In this document: piece after piece, positions 1 through 9,977 of the stretch
Layout of the letters: each line of letters opens with the position of its first letter
Numbering within the stretch: position 1 is the stretch's first letter
From: Cytophagales bacterium
GTDB lineage: Bacteria > Bacteroidota > Bacteroidia > Cytophagales > Spirosomataceae
Reading direction: 5' to 3'
NCBI GenBank assembly: GCA_013298865.1
Contig: JAAFJL010000004.1
Location: 1-64,000, forward strand
Length of the DNA: 64,000 nt
The notes under the pieces: model-generated
Seen by the model: the letters and a program-made list of their open reading frames with translations, nothing else
Told to the model about the DNA's origin: nothing
The model's database searches: none
Program-made: the position numbers and the translations under genes

Positions 1-179
1 TTTTCGAGATTCCTTTCTTGGTTAGCAACAACTCCTTTTGCATAGGCATCTAAAGCCTTTTTATTAGTTGAAGAAAGCTCCTGAGAAAAAACAGAAGTAA
101 CTGATAAACAAATAGTTATCAAAATTACAAAGAAATCTAATTTAATGTTAGGGCAAGGTTTTGAGAAAAAATAAATCAT
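1..179 (-). CDS. N-terminus of an exported protein (partial, runs off left edge)
   Basis: An open frame reads on the minus strand from an ATG at 179 to the window edge. The first ~35 residues form a signal peptide: a polar N-terminus, a hydrophobic core (DFFVILITICLSVTSV) and the signal peptidase I-like end VFSQ. The mature part begins with a polar helical stretch containing KALDAYAKGV, which recalls the first helix of TPR or OmpA/PD40-type envelope proteins, but 26 mature residues cannot decide a family. It is read in the same direction as the alanine dehydrogenase gene upstream (64 nt gap), so the two may share a transcript. The rest lies outside the window. Confidence 0.55.
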   Translation of the reverse strand, partial: MIYFFSKPCPNIKLDFFVILITICLSVTSVFSQELSSTNKKALDAYAKGVVANQERNLE

Positions 180-243
180 AAATTGGCTATTGATTTTAGT
201 CTTGAATATCAATAACGTTAAAAAGATAAAACTCTTGTACTTT

Positions 244-1464
244 TTAAAACCTCGCTGCTGCCAACAAACTTAAATCTTTGTATTTCAAATCAAATTTCTT
301 GGCAATTGTGTTGTTCGTCACGCTTCCTTTGTAGCAGTAAACGCCTTTCATAAATGATTTATGGGCAAAAATCATTTCTTCAATTCCGCCAGTTTTTCCA
401 GATTTTAATAAGAAAGAAGAGAATACATTACTGAGAGCCAAACTGGCAGTATGGGCAACCCGTGAAGGAATATTGGGTACGCCATAATGAATAACATCGT
501 GTTTCCTGAAAGTTGGATTGCTGAGGGTTGTTAGTTCGGAAGTTTCAAAACAACCGCCTTGGTCTATACAAATATCTATAATTACCGAATCTGGTTTCAT
601 TAAGGCAACCATTTCTTCTGTCACGATACAAGGTGTGAAACCGTCTTCGGCACGTAATGCACCGATAACTACCTCTGCATCTGCGATTGCTTTTGTAAGA
701 TTCTGAGAATCAATGACACAGGTATAAATACTCTGTCCGACAGCGTATTTTAATCTTTGCAATTTGAATAAATCTTTATCAAAAACCTTTACGTCTGCTC
801 CTAACCCCATGGCGGCTCTTGCTGCATATTCAGACACTGTTCCTGCTCCCAGAATCACCACTTTTGTAGGTGGTACGCCCGTCACACCACCTAAAATCAC
901 TCCCATTCCTCCATTTGTACTTGATAGACACTCTGCCGCAATCAGCATGGCAGTATTACCTGCAATCTCAGACATTGCCCTGATAATGGGTAGTCCCCCA
1001 GCATTATCTTGGATGTATTCGTAGGCAAGTCCTATTATTTTTTTATGATTGAGTTTATTAAAATATTCTTTGTTCAAATTCGGAATATTCAAGGCAGAAA
1101 TCAAGGTAGAGCCTTGTTTTAAGTATTCAAACTCTTGTTCAAGCAATGGCTCAACTTTTACGACTACATCAGCTTTGTAAACTTCTTCTGGCGAATACAC
1201 AATTTTTGCTCCTGCTTCGGCATATTGGTTATCGGCAAACTTTGCTCCTTTTCCTGCATCTTTTTCTACCACAATTTCATGCCCATTGTTTACCAAAATA
1301 GATACTGCTTCTGGCGAAAGTGCAATGCGTTTTTCTTGCATCGAAATCTCTTTCGGAAGACCAATAAAAAGACTTTTGGCATTCTTTTTTGTCCAGACCA
1401 ATGCTTCCTGAGGCATCAAATCTGTCTGATTCAATATATCTTTAAATCCTGATTGTTGTGGCAT
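244..1464 (-). CDS. ald: alanine dehydrogenase
   Basis: A 406-residue member of the alanine dehydrogenase / PNT-alpha family. These enzymes oxidatively deaminate L-alanine to pyruvate and ammonia with NAD+ in the cytoplasm. The N-terminal catalytic domain carries the family signature IGLPKEISMQEKRIALSPE near residues 34-52. The Rossmann domain follows, with VVILGAGTVSEYAARAA (about residues 203-219) and the acidic end of strand 2 in VKVFDKD. The C-terminal part returns to the catalytic domain (GVPNIPSRVAHTASLALSN). The length is slightly above the usual ~370 because of an N-terminal extension of about 30 residues, as in Bacteroidota homologues. It lies directly downstream of tsaE on the same strand (56 nt gap). 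NAD(P) transhydrogenase alpha is the main alternative, but it would not occur alone. Confidence 0.9.
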   Translation of the reverse strand: MPQQSGFKDILNQTDLMPQEALVWTKKNAKSLFIGLPKEISMQEKRIALSPEAVSILVNNGHEIVVEKDAGKGAKFADNQYAEAGAKIVYSPEEVYKADVVVKVEPLLEQEFEYLKQGSTLISALNIPNLNKEYFNKLNHKKIIGLAYEYIQDNAGGLPIIRAMSEIAGNTAMLIAAECLSSTNGGMGVILGGVTGVPPTKVVILGAGTVSEYAARAAMGLGADVKVFDKDLFKLQRLKYAVGQSIYTCVIDSQNLTKAIADAEVVIGALRAEDGFTPCIVTEEMVALMKPDSVIIDICIDQGGCFETSELTTLSNPTFRKHDVIHYGVPNIPSRVAHTASLALSNVFSSFLLKSGKTGGIEEMIFAHKSFMKGVYCYKGSVTNNTIAKKFDLKYKDLSLLAAARF

Positions 1465-1520
1465 GGGCTATTATTGGGGCTATTGGTTGTTGGCTTTTGG
1501 CTTTCAACTTGGGTCAATGA

Positions 1521-1949
1521 CTACTTAATTACAGATAAAGTTATGGTTCTTTTTTCTTCAAAATTCACATCAATCTTAACTTTGAGGTATTGCAAAGGTA
1601 GAAGATTCTCAATTTTAGAAGCCCATTCTATCATACATAAGTTCCCAGAATACAAATATTCCTCTACGCCCATGTCCATTGCTTCTATTTCTTGTTTAAT
1701 TCTATAAAAATCAAAATGATAAATAATCTCGTCAGATGAAGTTTCATACTCGTTTACCAAAGAAAAAGTGGGGCTTTGGATATGAGATTGCACCCCTAAT
1801 TCCTTACAAATTGCAGTGATTGTTGTGGTTTTCCCCGCTCCCATTTCACCTTCAAAAATCCAAACATTTTCTCCTTTTCCAAAATCAATAATTTGTTTGG
1901 CAACCGATGGTAGCTCTGCTAAATTGGTATATTCAATAGTTTTTTCCAT
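1521..1949 (-). CDS. tsaE: tRNA threonylcarbamoyladenosine biosynthesis ATPase TsaE
   Basis: A 142-residue P-loop protein of the TsaE (YjeE) family. TsaE is the ATPase partner of TsaB/TsaD in making the universal t6A modification at A37 of ANN-decoding tRNAs. The Walker A motif GEMGAGKTT lies at residues 34-42, and the family motif SPTFSLVNEY follows at 59-68. Near the C-terminus is IEWASKIENLLP, the conserved EW segment. I chose the ATG at 1949 because the 11 extra residues from an upstream start are not family-like and the length then matches the usual 140-155. The gene sits upstream of ald on the same strand. Confidence 0.92.
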   Translation of the reverse strand: MEKTIEYTNLAELPSVAKQIIDFGKGENVWIFEGEMGAGKTTTITAICKELGVQSHIQSPTFSLVNEYETSSDEIIYHFDFYRIKQEIEAMDMGVEEYLYSGNLCMIEWASKIENLLPLQYLKVKIDVNFEEKRTITLSVIK

Positions 1950-2057
1950 AAAACAAAGATAAGTATTTTTGGATAGCCTCAAAAAAAATAGACTTCTTAC
2001 CTGAGTTTCCTTTGGTAAAAAGTCTATTTAATCAACTACTCTGACGCTATTAACTTT

Positions 2058-3641
2058 CTAAATCTTACTCATCCGCACGCCCAAAACTTCCTCTACATAA
2101 GATTCTGCTACTTTTGAAGCTATTTCATCTCTTAGTTTCAAACCTAATCTTCTTTCCAGAACATCGTCTGTTGTTATCGCCATTTCTTCGTTTACGGCAT
2201 AGACAACTTCAGCCTTAATAAATGGATGATTGGGACTTAATAAATTTTTTAAATCGTCCTGATTATCAGTTAGTTGCAAAACTTTCTGAGCATGAGTTCC
2301 ATACTTTTTCATGAGATGTTTGGCTGTCCATTCTGAAACTCCATATTGTACAATCAAATTTTGCCAGTCTTCAAAATTGTAGTTTTCTCCACCATGTAAT
2401 ATCTGATGTTCAGATGTACATTTTACCAAATCTTTCTTCAAAACTTCAGTATAAATTGTATCTAAAGTATCCTTTGCCATGAGTCGGTAGGTTGTCCACT
2501 TTCCGCCCATAATACTTACTAATTTTGAACGACGGTCAATCTCAACTTCATGGTCACGTACGATTGATTTAGTATCGGCATTCATGGCAGTTTGTAATTG
2601 TGCCTGCAAAAGTGGACGCAAACCAGCAAAGCCACTTTTGATTTGGTCGAGTGTTACAGTTTTTTCGATGTACCGATTCACATATTCCAATAAATAGGTT
2701 CTTTCGTAATCTTCTAATTTAGGGTTTTCGGAAAGTTCGTCGGCTTCGTCTGTTGTTCCTACAAGCACTTGGTCTTGCCACGGAATCATGAAAATCACAC
2801 GACCGTCATCGGTTTTAGGAACAAGAATTGCCGTGTCTCCTTTCATGACTTCACGAGGTAAAATCACATGAGCTCCACGGCTTACTTTGATACGGGATTT
2901 CAACTTTGCATTTGCCATTATTCTGATACTATCTGCAAAAGGTCCCGTGGCATTAATGAACACTTTGGCTTTTATAACAGAGTCTTCTTCTGAAACTAAA
3001 TCTCTAACATTCAATGATTTAAGTCTTCCATTATCTTCATTTTTACTAAATTTTATTGCCTGAACATGGTTTAAAACTACTGCTCCTTTTGCGGCTGCTG
3101 TCTGTACAATTGCCAAGCAATAACGAGCATCGTCCAACTGTCCATCATAGTACAAAACACTCGAACTTAGTCGTTTTGCTTTTAGTTCTGGAATCAAATC
3201 AAGGGTTTCTTTTTTAGAAAGCCACTCACTTTTAGCGATACTTTGTGAACCCGAAATCCATTCGTACATTTTCATGCCGATGGTGTAATAAATTCCCTCG
3301 AAAAAGTTAAAACATGGCGTAATCAGTGCCAACGGACGGGTTAAATGTGGAGCATTTTTGAGGAGTGTTTCTCGTTCACGGAGGGATTTGCGAACCATTT
3401 TGAATTGTTCCCAATCTAATTTTTTAACGGCTTGTTCCAAGTATCTAACTCCACCGTGAATCAATTTTGTAGATTTTGAGGAAGTCTGACCCGCAAAATC
3501 ATTTTTGTCAATTAATACAACTTTTAGTCCTCTTAGTGCAGCATCCAAGGCAATACCTGCACCTGTTGCTCCTGCACCAATAACACATATATCAAACTCT
3601 TTTGTGGTCTGTAAATGTTCAATTTGTTCCTGACGATTCAT
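2058..3641 (-). CDS. glpD: FAD-dependent glycerol-3-phosphate dehydrogenase
   Basis: A 527-residue flavoprotein that oxidises sn-glycerol-3-phosphate to dihydroxyacetone phosphate and passes electrons to quinone at the inner face of the cytoplasmic membrane. The N-terminal dinucleotide-binding motif is VIGAGATGAGIALDAALRG (residues ~20-38). STKLIHGGVRYLEQ follows, the GlpD flavin/substrate loop. FMIPWQDQVLVGTTDE and GGKWTTYRLMAKD are typical of the substrate-binding and C-terminal cap regions. The length agrees with family members. It is the first gene of a minus-strand group. No glpF or glpK is next to it in the window, so glycerol uptake must be encoded elsewhere. Confidence 0.93.
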   Translation of the reverse strand: MNRQEQIEHLQTTKEFDICVIGAGATGAGIALDAALRGLKVVLIDKNDFAGQTSSKSTKLIHGGVRYLEQAVKKLDWEQFKMVRKSLRERETLLKNAPHLTRPLALITPCFNFFEGIYYTIGMKMYEWISGSQSIAKSEWLSKKETLDLIPELKAKRLSSSVLYYDGQLDDARYCLAIVQTAAAKGAVVLNHVQAIKFSKNEDNGRLKSLNVRDLVSEEDSVIKAKVFINATGPFADSIRIMANAKLKSRIKVSRGAHVILPREVMKGDTAILVPKTDDGRVIFMIPWQDQVLVGTTDEADELSENPKLEDYERTYLLEYVNRYIEKTVTLDQIKSGFAGLRPLLQAQLQTAMNADTKSIVRDHEVEIDRRSKLVSIMGGKWTTYRLMAKDTLDTIYTEVLKKDLVKCTSEHQILHGGENYNFEDWQNLIVQYGVSEWTAKHLMKKYGTHAQKVLQLTDNQDDLKNLLSPNHPFIKAEVVYAVNEEMAITTDDVLERRLGLKLRDEIASKVAESYVEEVLGVRMSKI

Positions 3642-3975
3642 ATTTATTTTTATTTCGATAGAAAATTATTAAAATAAATCAAGAGCATCATTAAAATATT
3701 TTATAATTGTAATTTATTCTTGAAATAGTGAAGTAAAAATGAGTTTTGTGAGAGATTTTTGAGAAAATAATAGATAATCTTTTTGTTCTTCTAATAATAA
3801 TTCCGAGAAAATTAAAGAATTCAATAAAATATGAATTGAACTCAGCAGATGTCTGTAATTTTACAATAATTTTCAAAGTAAATATACCAAAAAGTAAATT
3901 TTCAAACACTTTCTAACCATCTGATAATCAATTAATAAACAAAAAAATGCAAATTTATTGAGTAATTTTAATGTT
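3642..3975. other. divergent intergenic region between glpD and the M36 protease gene
   Basis: 334 bp of very AT-rich DNA separating two divergent genes, so it should hold both promoters. On the minus strand a TAAATTTG box (complement at 3950-3957) matches the Bacteroidota -7 element, but no TTG lies at the right spacing and the box lies only ~20 bp from the protease start. Short open frames here have no recognisable features. No repeat or hairpin of note. Confidence 0.4.
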
Positions 3976-6900
3976 ATGAAATACGTATTTTCATCAGATA
4001 CTAATTGTGAAAAAAAAATCGCTAAAATAGTATTTACCCTTTTACTTTTCTTTGTATCCATCTCTGCGAATGCTCAGACTGAAATAAATATTGCCAAAAA
4101 TCACCTCAATGCTAATGCGGTAAAGTATAAATTATCTGAAAAAGACCTTTCAGAAATGGCTGTTTCGAGTGCCTATCTTTCTCCGACGACGGGTTGGTAT
4201 CATGTGTATTTTAATCAGTCTTATCAATCAATTGAAGTTTATAATGGTATTTTGAATACAGTTCTGAAAAATGGGCAAGTACAGAATGTTACGAGTACTT
4301 TCATTGAAAATTTATCTGCTAAAGCAAAAATAAATCCCTTAAAAATAAGTATTAGTCCCCAAAAAGCGATTCAGAATTCGGCACAAAGTCTAAATCTGAA
4401 TTCAGGTTCACTCACAGAAATTAGCAGACAACAACTGACCAACGGACTTACTACGAAAATCTCTTTTAAGGATGCTAATCTTTCCAATGAAAAGATTACG
4501 GCAAAACTTTATTGGTTTGCGTATGAAAGCCCAGAGACTGAAAAAACTGTCCCGAAATTAGCCCTCACTTGGAACGTCAGAATTGCCACAAAAGATGGTA
4601 AATATGTCTGGAATACTCATGTAGATGCACTCACAGGGAATATTTTACAAAAGAAAGACGACATACTTCACTGTAATTTTGGCACACCTGAACACAGTAA
4701 AAGTCCGCATATTTATCCAGAAAATTCTACTAAAACACTTGCAAAAAACGATGCAACCGTAGTTACTGCCAATAGCTATAAAGTATTTGATTATCCTATC
4801 GAAAGCCCCAATCATGGTTCGCATAGTATTGTTACAAATCCATACACTCGCTTTACTCCTGCCAATACTGGTCCAGGTGCAACGAATGGTTGGCATAGTG
4901 ATGGTTCGACGGACTATGTAACTACTCGTGGAAACAATGTTTACGCCCAAGAAGACACCAATGGAAATGATGGCTTCGGGGCAAGTCCGATTTCTGCTTC
5001 TGGTGATGCTTTAGATTTTAATTACAACCATTCACAGGGTACAAATACAGCTGCAGTAAATCAGAATGCTGCCATTGTAAATCTTTTTTATTGGAGCAAT
5101 GTCATGCACGATGTTTTGTGGAGGTATGGTTTCGATGAACCCAGTGGAAATTTCCAACAAAATAATCAAGGGCGTGGTGGTTTAGGAAACGACTTTGTTA
5201 TTGCTGATGCCCAAGATGGTTCTGATACGAATAATGCTGATTTTACAACACCCGATGATGGTGGAAATGGGCGTATGCAAATGTATCTTTTTAGTAATGC
5301 GGGGAGTCCTGCTTACCAACCCGATGCAGATTTTGACAATGGAGTAATTTCGCATGAGTACGGACATGGGTGGTCAACTCGATTGACGGGTGGACCTGCC
5401 AATTCAAACTGTCTCGACAATGCCGAACAAGCTGGAGAAGGTTGGAGTGATTTTGCTTTATTGATGTTTACGACCAACTGGGCTACATTACCAAAGACCG
5501 TTGCCAGTGCCAATATTCCAAGAAGTGTAGGAACTTATGTAAAAGGGCAAGACCCAGTTACGGGTAATGGGATTCGTCCTTTTCCGTATTCTTATAATAA
5601 AACTGGAGTGAATGATGCTGTAACTTATGGAGGCGTAAATAATGCTGCACAGTTTTCTCAACCGCACGGAATCGGCTCAATTTGGGCAACAATGCTTTGG
5701 GATATGACTTGGGAAATTATTCTACAAGATGATTTTATTGCTTCAAATATCTATGATGTTCCTGCTAATATTTTAGACATGAAAGGGAATATTGCAGCAC
5801 TAAAACTCGTGAATGAAGGTTTAAGATTACAACCTTGTAGCCCCAGTTTTGTGCAATCTCGTGATGCGATTTTTCAAGCAGACCAGTTATTATTCAATGG
5901 GCGGTATCGTTGTGCAATCGGGAAGGCATTTGCTCGGAGAGGCTTAGGTGCGTATGCTTCAACGGGAACTTCGACGAATGATAGAATTGTAATAGAAGAT
6001 TTTTCGGCTTTTGTGAGTCCTGCATTAAGTTCACCGAGTACTCAAACGGTTTGTAACAACCAAGTTTTTAACTATACTGCTACCACTGCTGCAAGTGGTA
6101 CATATACGTACAGTTGGACTCGGGCGGTAGTTGCAGGAATAAGCAACTCAGCAGGTAGTGGAAATACTGACAATATCAGTGAAACCTTGGTCAATACTAC
6201 TTCAAATCCTGTTACGGTTCAATATTTAATTACAATCAGCCCTAATACTTGCGGAAATGCTTTGGCAGGACAACCTGTGAATGTTGTGGTAAATCCCTCG
6301 CCAATTCCTACGGTTGGGGCATATTCTGTTTGCCAAAACGGTACTGTTCCGAGTGGTCAAGGTTTGGTAGTCCCCGTTGTTTATAAAAATATTGTGAATG
6401 GTGCATTGGTAGTAGGTACAACTTATCAAAGAGGTTCGGGCGATAATAATTCTACTTATTCGCCGTCTTCGGCGGGTTCAACAGTATATTTCAAAACTTA
6501 TACTTTTATTGCACCATCTGCTGGAACAACCACTTTTGAAATTACGGCATCGAATCTTTCGCCAGGTGCAACAGATGACACTTATTTATCTTTGTACCAA
6601 ACTTCATTTAATCCAGCTTTGCCCGCTACTAATTTTCTGAGGGGTGATGATGATAGTGGTATTGGTTTATTTTCAAAATTAACTCAAAATCTCACGGCTG
6701 GTAGCACTTATATTTTAGTGGTAAGTACCTACGACAACAATGTTACAGGCAATTTTACGATGCAAGCATCCACAACAGGATTTACGGGCGGAGTTAATAA
6801 TTGGTACTTAAATCCGTCTGGCGGTTCAGTTTTAACAACAGGAGAAATTTTCAATCCTGTTGGTTTGGCTGGTTCGGGGATTCCTAATACTGCAACATTG

Positions 6901-9096
6901 GGGTCAACTACTTTTTATGTAGCCAATGCGGATTTTCCCACTTGTCGCACACCTGCCAATTTCACTATCGGAACAATTGCAAGTGTTGTCAATGGAGATG
7001 CAACCGTTTGTCCGAATAGTAATGCAGGAACATTGAATTTGACAGGACAAATAGGAAGCGTCATTCGGTGGGAATCTTCTACTGATAATTTTGTCAGTAA
7101 TATCATCAGTATTCCGAATACCAGTACGTCCCAGACATATTCTAATCTTTCGCAAACAACAAAATACCGTGCTGTTGTTCAGAACGGCACTTGTACCGAA
7201 GCAAATTCTGCTTCGGCGACTATCACGCTGGGCACGGGTTCTGTGGCAGGTGCAGTTGGGACAGACGTGAATGTTTGTGGTGGTCTAAATGCTGGCACAT
7301 TGACTTTGACAGGGCATACAGGCACAATTTTACGTTGGGAATCTTCAACCGATAATTTTGTCAGTAATATCATAACGATTCCGAATACGACTAATGCTCA
7401 GACTTTTTCAAACCTTTCGCAAACCACAAAATACCGAGCTGTGGTACAAAATAGCCCTTGCACACCAGCAAATTCTTTGGCGGCGACAGTTACAGTTTTA
7501 ACTCCTGTCATACCAGTAGCAAGTGGTGCAACAATTACAATTGGTGATGCCCCAATTACGCTAACCGCTACGGGTTGCACGGGCGTGGGTTTTGTTCTTA
7601 TTTGGCATCAAACTTCTGATAATCTGATAGTTACAATGCCGATTTCTCCAACTGTGACAACTCAGTATTATGCCAAATGCCAACAAACTGTGGGAGCAAC
7701 CGTTTGTCTTAGTACCAAAAGTAATGATGTAACTTTAACCATAAATCCTGTACCAGTAAATGTTGTTTATGTGAATGTTGCCAATGCGGCTGCCCCAACG
7801 CAAAACGGGAGTTCTTGGGCAACTGCTTATGGAGATTTAAGCTCTGCATTGACAAGTACTCCTGTTGGTTCAGAAGTTTGGGTAGCTCAGGGAGTTTACA
7901 AACCGACCGCTACAACGAGTAGATCAATTTCTTTCGATGTTCCTTCTGGTATAAAAATGTATGGCGGTTTTGTGGGAAATGAAACAAGTTTGAACCAACG
8001 AAATTCTGCCTTAAACGAAACACTTTTGAGTGGAGATATTGGCACAATCGGAGATTATACTGATGACAGTTATCATGTCTTGAGAATTGTCGGAGCAAAT
8101 AATCAAACAGTTGTTGATGGTTTTGCTATCAGATATGGTTACGCTGCTAATCAGCCCCCTGTTTCTAATAGTTCTCTGCCTGGCGGTGCGTCATTGCAAC
8201 CTGTTTTAGATGAAAGTGGCGGTGGAATTTATCTTCAAAATAGTAACGTAACAATTACAAACTGCATAATTCAGTCGAATTTTGGAATTTTTGGAGCAGG
8301 AATTTACTGTGACAGTGGAAGTATTGCCCAAATAAATACTTGTGAGATTTCTGGAAATTTTGCCACTTTTGGCGGTGGTGTTTACTGTGTGATTAGTAAT
8401 GCAAATTTCAATAATAATTTAATTTCAGGCAATAAAGGCTTGGGGGCAGGAATGTACATTAATCACTGCGACCCAACGATTTCTAATACAAGTATCGTTA
8501 GTAACGATGGCTTTGTTGGGGGTATTTATAACACGTCAAACTCAGGCTATGAAAGTTCTCCTGTTATCAAAAATTCTATTCTTTGGAACAATACAAATGC
8601 CGCAATAGTGAGTACACTTGCCAACATCACGTATAGTATTGTACAAGGTGGCTATTCGGGCGAGGGCAATAGAAATCTTAACCCACAATTTGTTAACCAA
8701 ATCGCATCAAATCTTGCTCCGACAATTGCTGGAAATTATCAATTAACCAATACTTCTCCTGCAATTGATGCTGGAAATAATGGAACTATTAACCTGACAG
8801 ACAGAGACTTAAATAAAAATTTCAGACGATATAGTGGTGGAATTGTAGAAATGGGAGCTTATGAATTTCAAGGAAATAGAACTGGTGAAACCGTCATTAG
8901 CATTGTCTCTGGTAATTGGGAAAATGATGCCATTTGGGATATTGGCAGAAGTCCATTAGCAGGAGATTTGGTCATCATTAACGATAATCATCAAGTAACT
9001 ATCAATAATACTGGAACGGCTAAAAATTTAACCATAAAACCTAATGCAGCAGTTATTTATAGCCAAGCAAGCAGTAAAATTCAGATTGGTTTTTGA
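3976..9096 (+). CDS. secreted M36 (fungalysin-type) zinc metalloprotease with Ig-like and beta-helix repeats
   Basis: A 1706-residue exported protein. A signal peptide (residues 1-~35, ending SISANAQ) is followed by a propeptide. The M36 catalytic domain has the zinc motif HEYGH at 460-464 (two His ligands and the catalytic Glu461) and GEGWSDF, whose Glu488 is the likely third ligand. Next come an Ig-like domain and a pre-peptidase-like beta-sandwich. Two near-identical modules share RWESSTDNFVSNII and TTKYRAVVQN. A right-handed beta-helix/choice-of-anchor region starts at about residue 1270. The C-terminal ~60 residues begin SGNWENDAIWDIGRSP and do not look like a standard T9SS domain. I took the ATG at 3976; an upstream TTG adds only six residues. 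Likely role: extracellular protein degradation. Family call is firm; export route is inferred. Confidence 0.88.
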   Translation: MKYVFSSDTNCEKKIAKIVFTLLLFFVSISANAQTEINIAKNHLNANAVKYKLSEKDLSEMAVSSAYLSPTTGWYHVYFNQSYQSIEVYNGILNTVLKNGQVQNVTSTFIENLSAKAKINPLKISISPQKAIQNSAQSLNLNSGSLTEISRQQLTNGLTTKISFKDANLSNEKITAKLYWFAYESPETEKTVPKLALTWNVRIATKDGKYVWNTHVDALTGNILQKKDDILHCNFGTPEHSKSPHIYPENSTKTLAKNDATVVTANSYKVFDYPIESPNHGSHSIVTNPYTRFTPANTGPGATNGWHSDGSTDYVTTRGNNVYAQEDTNGNDGFGASPISASGDALDFNYNHSQGTNTAAVNQNAAIVNLFYWSNVMHDVLWRYGFDEPSGNFQQNNQGRGGLGNDFVIADAQDGSDTNNADFTTPDDGGNGRMQMYLFSNAGSPAYQPDADFDNGVISHEYGHGWSTRLTGGPANSNCLDNAEQAGEGWSDFALLMFTTNWATLPKTVASANIPRSVGTYVKGQDPVTGNGIRPFPYSYNKTGVNDAVTYGGVNNAAQFSQPHGIGSIWATMLWDMTWEIILQDDFIASNIYDVPANILDMKGNIAALKLVNEGLRLQPCSPSFVQSRDAIFQADQLLFNGRYRCAIGKAFARRGLGAYASTGTSTNDRIVIEDFSAFVSPALSSPSTQTVCNNQVFNYTATTAASGTYTYSWTRAVVAGISNSAGSGNTDNISETLVNTTSNPVTVQYLITISPNTCGNALAGQPVNVVVNPSPIPTVGAYSVCQNGTVPSGQGLVVPVVYKNIVNGALVVGTTYQRGSGDNNSTYSPSSAGSTVYFKTYTFIAPSAGTTTFEITASNLSPGATDDTYLSLYQTSFNPALPATNFLRGDDDSGIGLFSKLTQNLTAGSTYILVVSTYDNNVTGNFTMQASTTGFTGGVNNWYLNPSGGSVLTTGEIFNPVGLAGSGIPNTATLGSTTFYVANADFPTCRTPANFTIGTIASVVNGDATVCPNSNAGTLNLTGQIGSVIRWESSTDNFVSNIISIPNTSTSQTYSNLSQTTKYRAVVQNGTCTEANSASATITLGTGSVAGAVGTDVNVCGGLNAGTLTLTGHTGTILRWESSTDNFVSNIITIPNTTNAQTFSNLSQTTKYRAVVQNSPCTPANSLAATVTVLTPVIPVASGATITIGDAPITLTATGCTGVGFVLIWHQTSDNLIVTMPISPTVTTQYYAKCQQTVGATVCLSTKSNDVTLTINPVPVNVVYVNVANAAAPTQNGSSWATAYGDLSSALTSTPVGSEVWVAQGVYKPTATTSRSISFDVPSGIKMYGGFVGNETSLNQRNSALNETLLSGDIGTIGDYTDDSYHVLRIVGANNQTVVDGFAIRYGYAANQPPVSNSSLPGGASLQPVLDESGGGIYLQNSNVTITNCIIQSNFGIFGAGIYCDSGSIAQINTCEISGNFATFGGGVYCVISNANFNNNLISGNKGLGAGMYINHCDPTISNTSIVSNDGFVGGIYNTSNSGYESSPVIKNSILWNNTNAAIVSTLANITYSIVQGGYSGEGNRNLNPQFVNQIASNLAPTIAGNYQLTNTSPAIDAGNNGTINLTDRDLNKNFRRYSGGIVEMGAYEFQGNRTGETVISIVSGNWENDAIWDIGRSPLAGDLVIINDNHQVTINNTGTAKNLTIKPNAAVIYSQASSKIQIGF

Positions 9097-9125
9097 GGAT
9101 GAAACTGAACAAAATAATTTCTAAT

Positions 9126-9270
9126 TTTGATAACGACATTAATAGATTGTCATGTTAGAAAATCCCTACGGGATAATTTGATAGTCAAATTAACAAATCA
9201 TTAGGTGTTTCTTCGGACTTTGAATCTCAGTTTGAAAAATATAAAACTATCTATCAATGTCGTTATCAAA
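9126..9270. repeat. 145-bp MITE-like element with 15-bp terminal inverted repeats
   Basis: The element is bounded by a perfect 15-bp inverted repeat: TTTGATAACGACATT at 9126-9140 and its reverse complement at 9256-9270. Inside are two small perfect hairpins, ATCCC-tac-GGGAT and AATTTGA-tag-TCAAATT. It has no coding capacity. It fills the gap between the protease gene and the 2Fe-2S subunit gene. Terminal repeats plus internal hairpins suggest a non-autonomous mobile element, but a large structured RNA end is possible. Confidence 0.5.
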
Positions 9271-9341
9271 TTAATCAATGATTTTATGTAATTCCCTTTA
9301 GTTTTGGTAAATTCATACTTCAAACATAAACAAACACAGAA

Positions 9342-9830
9342 ATGGCAAAATATAACCTCAATGTAAACGGGAAAAAATACAATGTAGAAGCAGATTCGGA
9401 CACGCCTTTGCTGTGGGTTCTGCGTGACTATGTAGGGCTGAAAGGTACAAAATTTGGTTGTGGTATGGCTCTTTGCGGTGCTTGTACTGTGCATCTGGAT
9501 GGTCAGCCAATTCGTTCGTGTTCGACACCCGTTTCGACACTGAAAACTTCCAACAAAATCACAACTATCGAAGGTATTTCTGAAAATACAGACCATGCTG
9601 TTCAGAAGGCTTGGATAGAAGCCCAAGTACCGCAATGTGGTTATTGTCAGTCTGGACAAATCATGTCTGCGGTTGCATTATTGAAAACCAATGCCAATCC
9701 ATCCGACGAAGATATTGATTCAGCCATGTCTGGAAATATTTGTCGTTGTGGTACATATCCACGCATTCGCAAGGCAATTCACCGTGCAGCCGAAATGATG
9801 AAAGAAGGTGGAAATTCCACAGGGAAATAG
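9342..9830 (+). CDS. iorA: (2Fe-2S)-binding subunit, isoquinoline 1-oxidoreductase alpha-like
   Basis: A 162-residue small subunit of a molybdenum hydroxylase (xanthine oxidase family). It carries two [2Fe-2S] clusters that move electrons from the molybdenum centre to an outside acceptor. The plant-ferredoxin-like cluster uses Cys40, Cys45, Cys48 and Cys60 (CGMALCGAC). The second, in a four-helix domain, uses Cys99, Cys102, Cys134 and Cys136 (CGYC and CRC). The length and lack of a FAD domain match IorA-type two-subunit enzymes. The expected partner, the Mo-binding subunit, lies at 15143-17308, with about 5.3 kb of unrelated genes in between. The protein has no signal peptide; in this family it can be co-exported with the Tat-bearing large subunit. 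Substrate unknown (aldehyde or N-heterocycle). Confidence 0.88.
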   Translation: MAKYNLNVNGKKYNVEADSDTPLLWVLRDYVGLKGTKFGCGMALCGACTVHLDGQPIRSCSTPVSTLKTSNKITTIEGISENTDHAVQKAWIEAQVPQCGYCQSGQIMSAVALLKTNANPSDEDIDSAMSGNICRCGTYPRIRKAIHRAAEMMKEGGNSTGK

Positions 9831-9977
9831 AGGTTTTCAATTAAAAATTAGGAGTTAAGAACTATGAATTAACTATTTGATAATCAAATTCTTACATCCT
9901 TAATTCTACTATTTTTAAATAATTTATGGAATCTGTTTGAATCGTGCATCATGTTAGAAACAAATAACTGATTCGCC

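Noticed and set aside
1135-1707. Plus-strand ORFs opposite alanine dehydrogenase and tsaE
   Set aside because: Low-complexity translations on the opposite strand of clearly functional genes; no start signals.
3691-4061. Small minus-strand ORFs upstream of glpD
   Set aside because: AT-rich translations without motifs, partly opposite the protease signal peptide.
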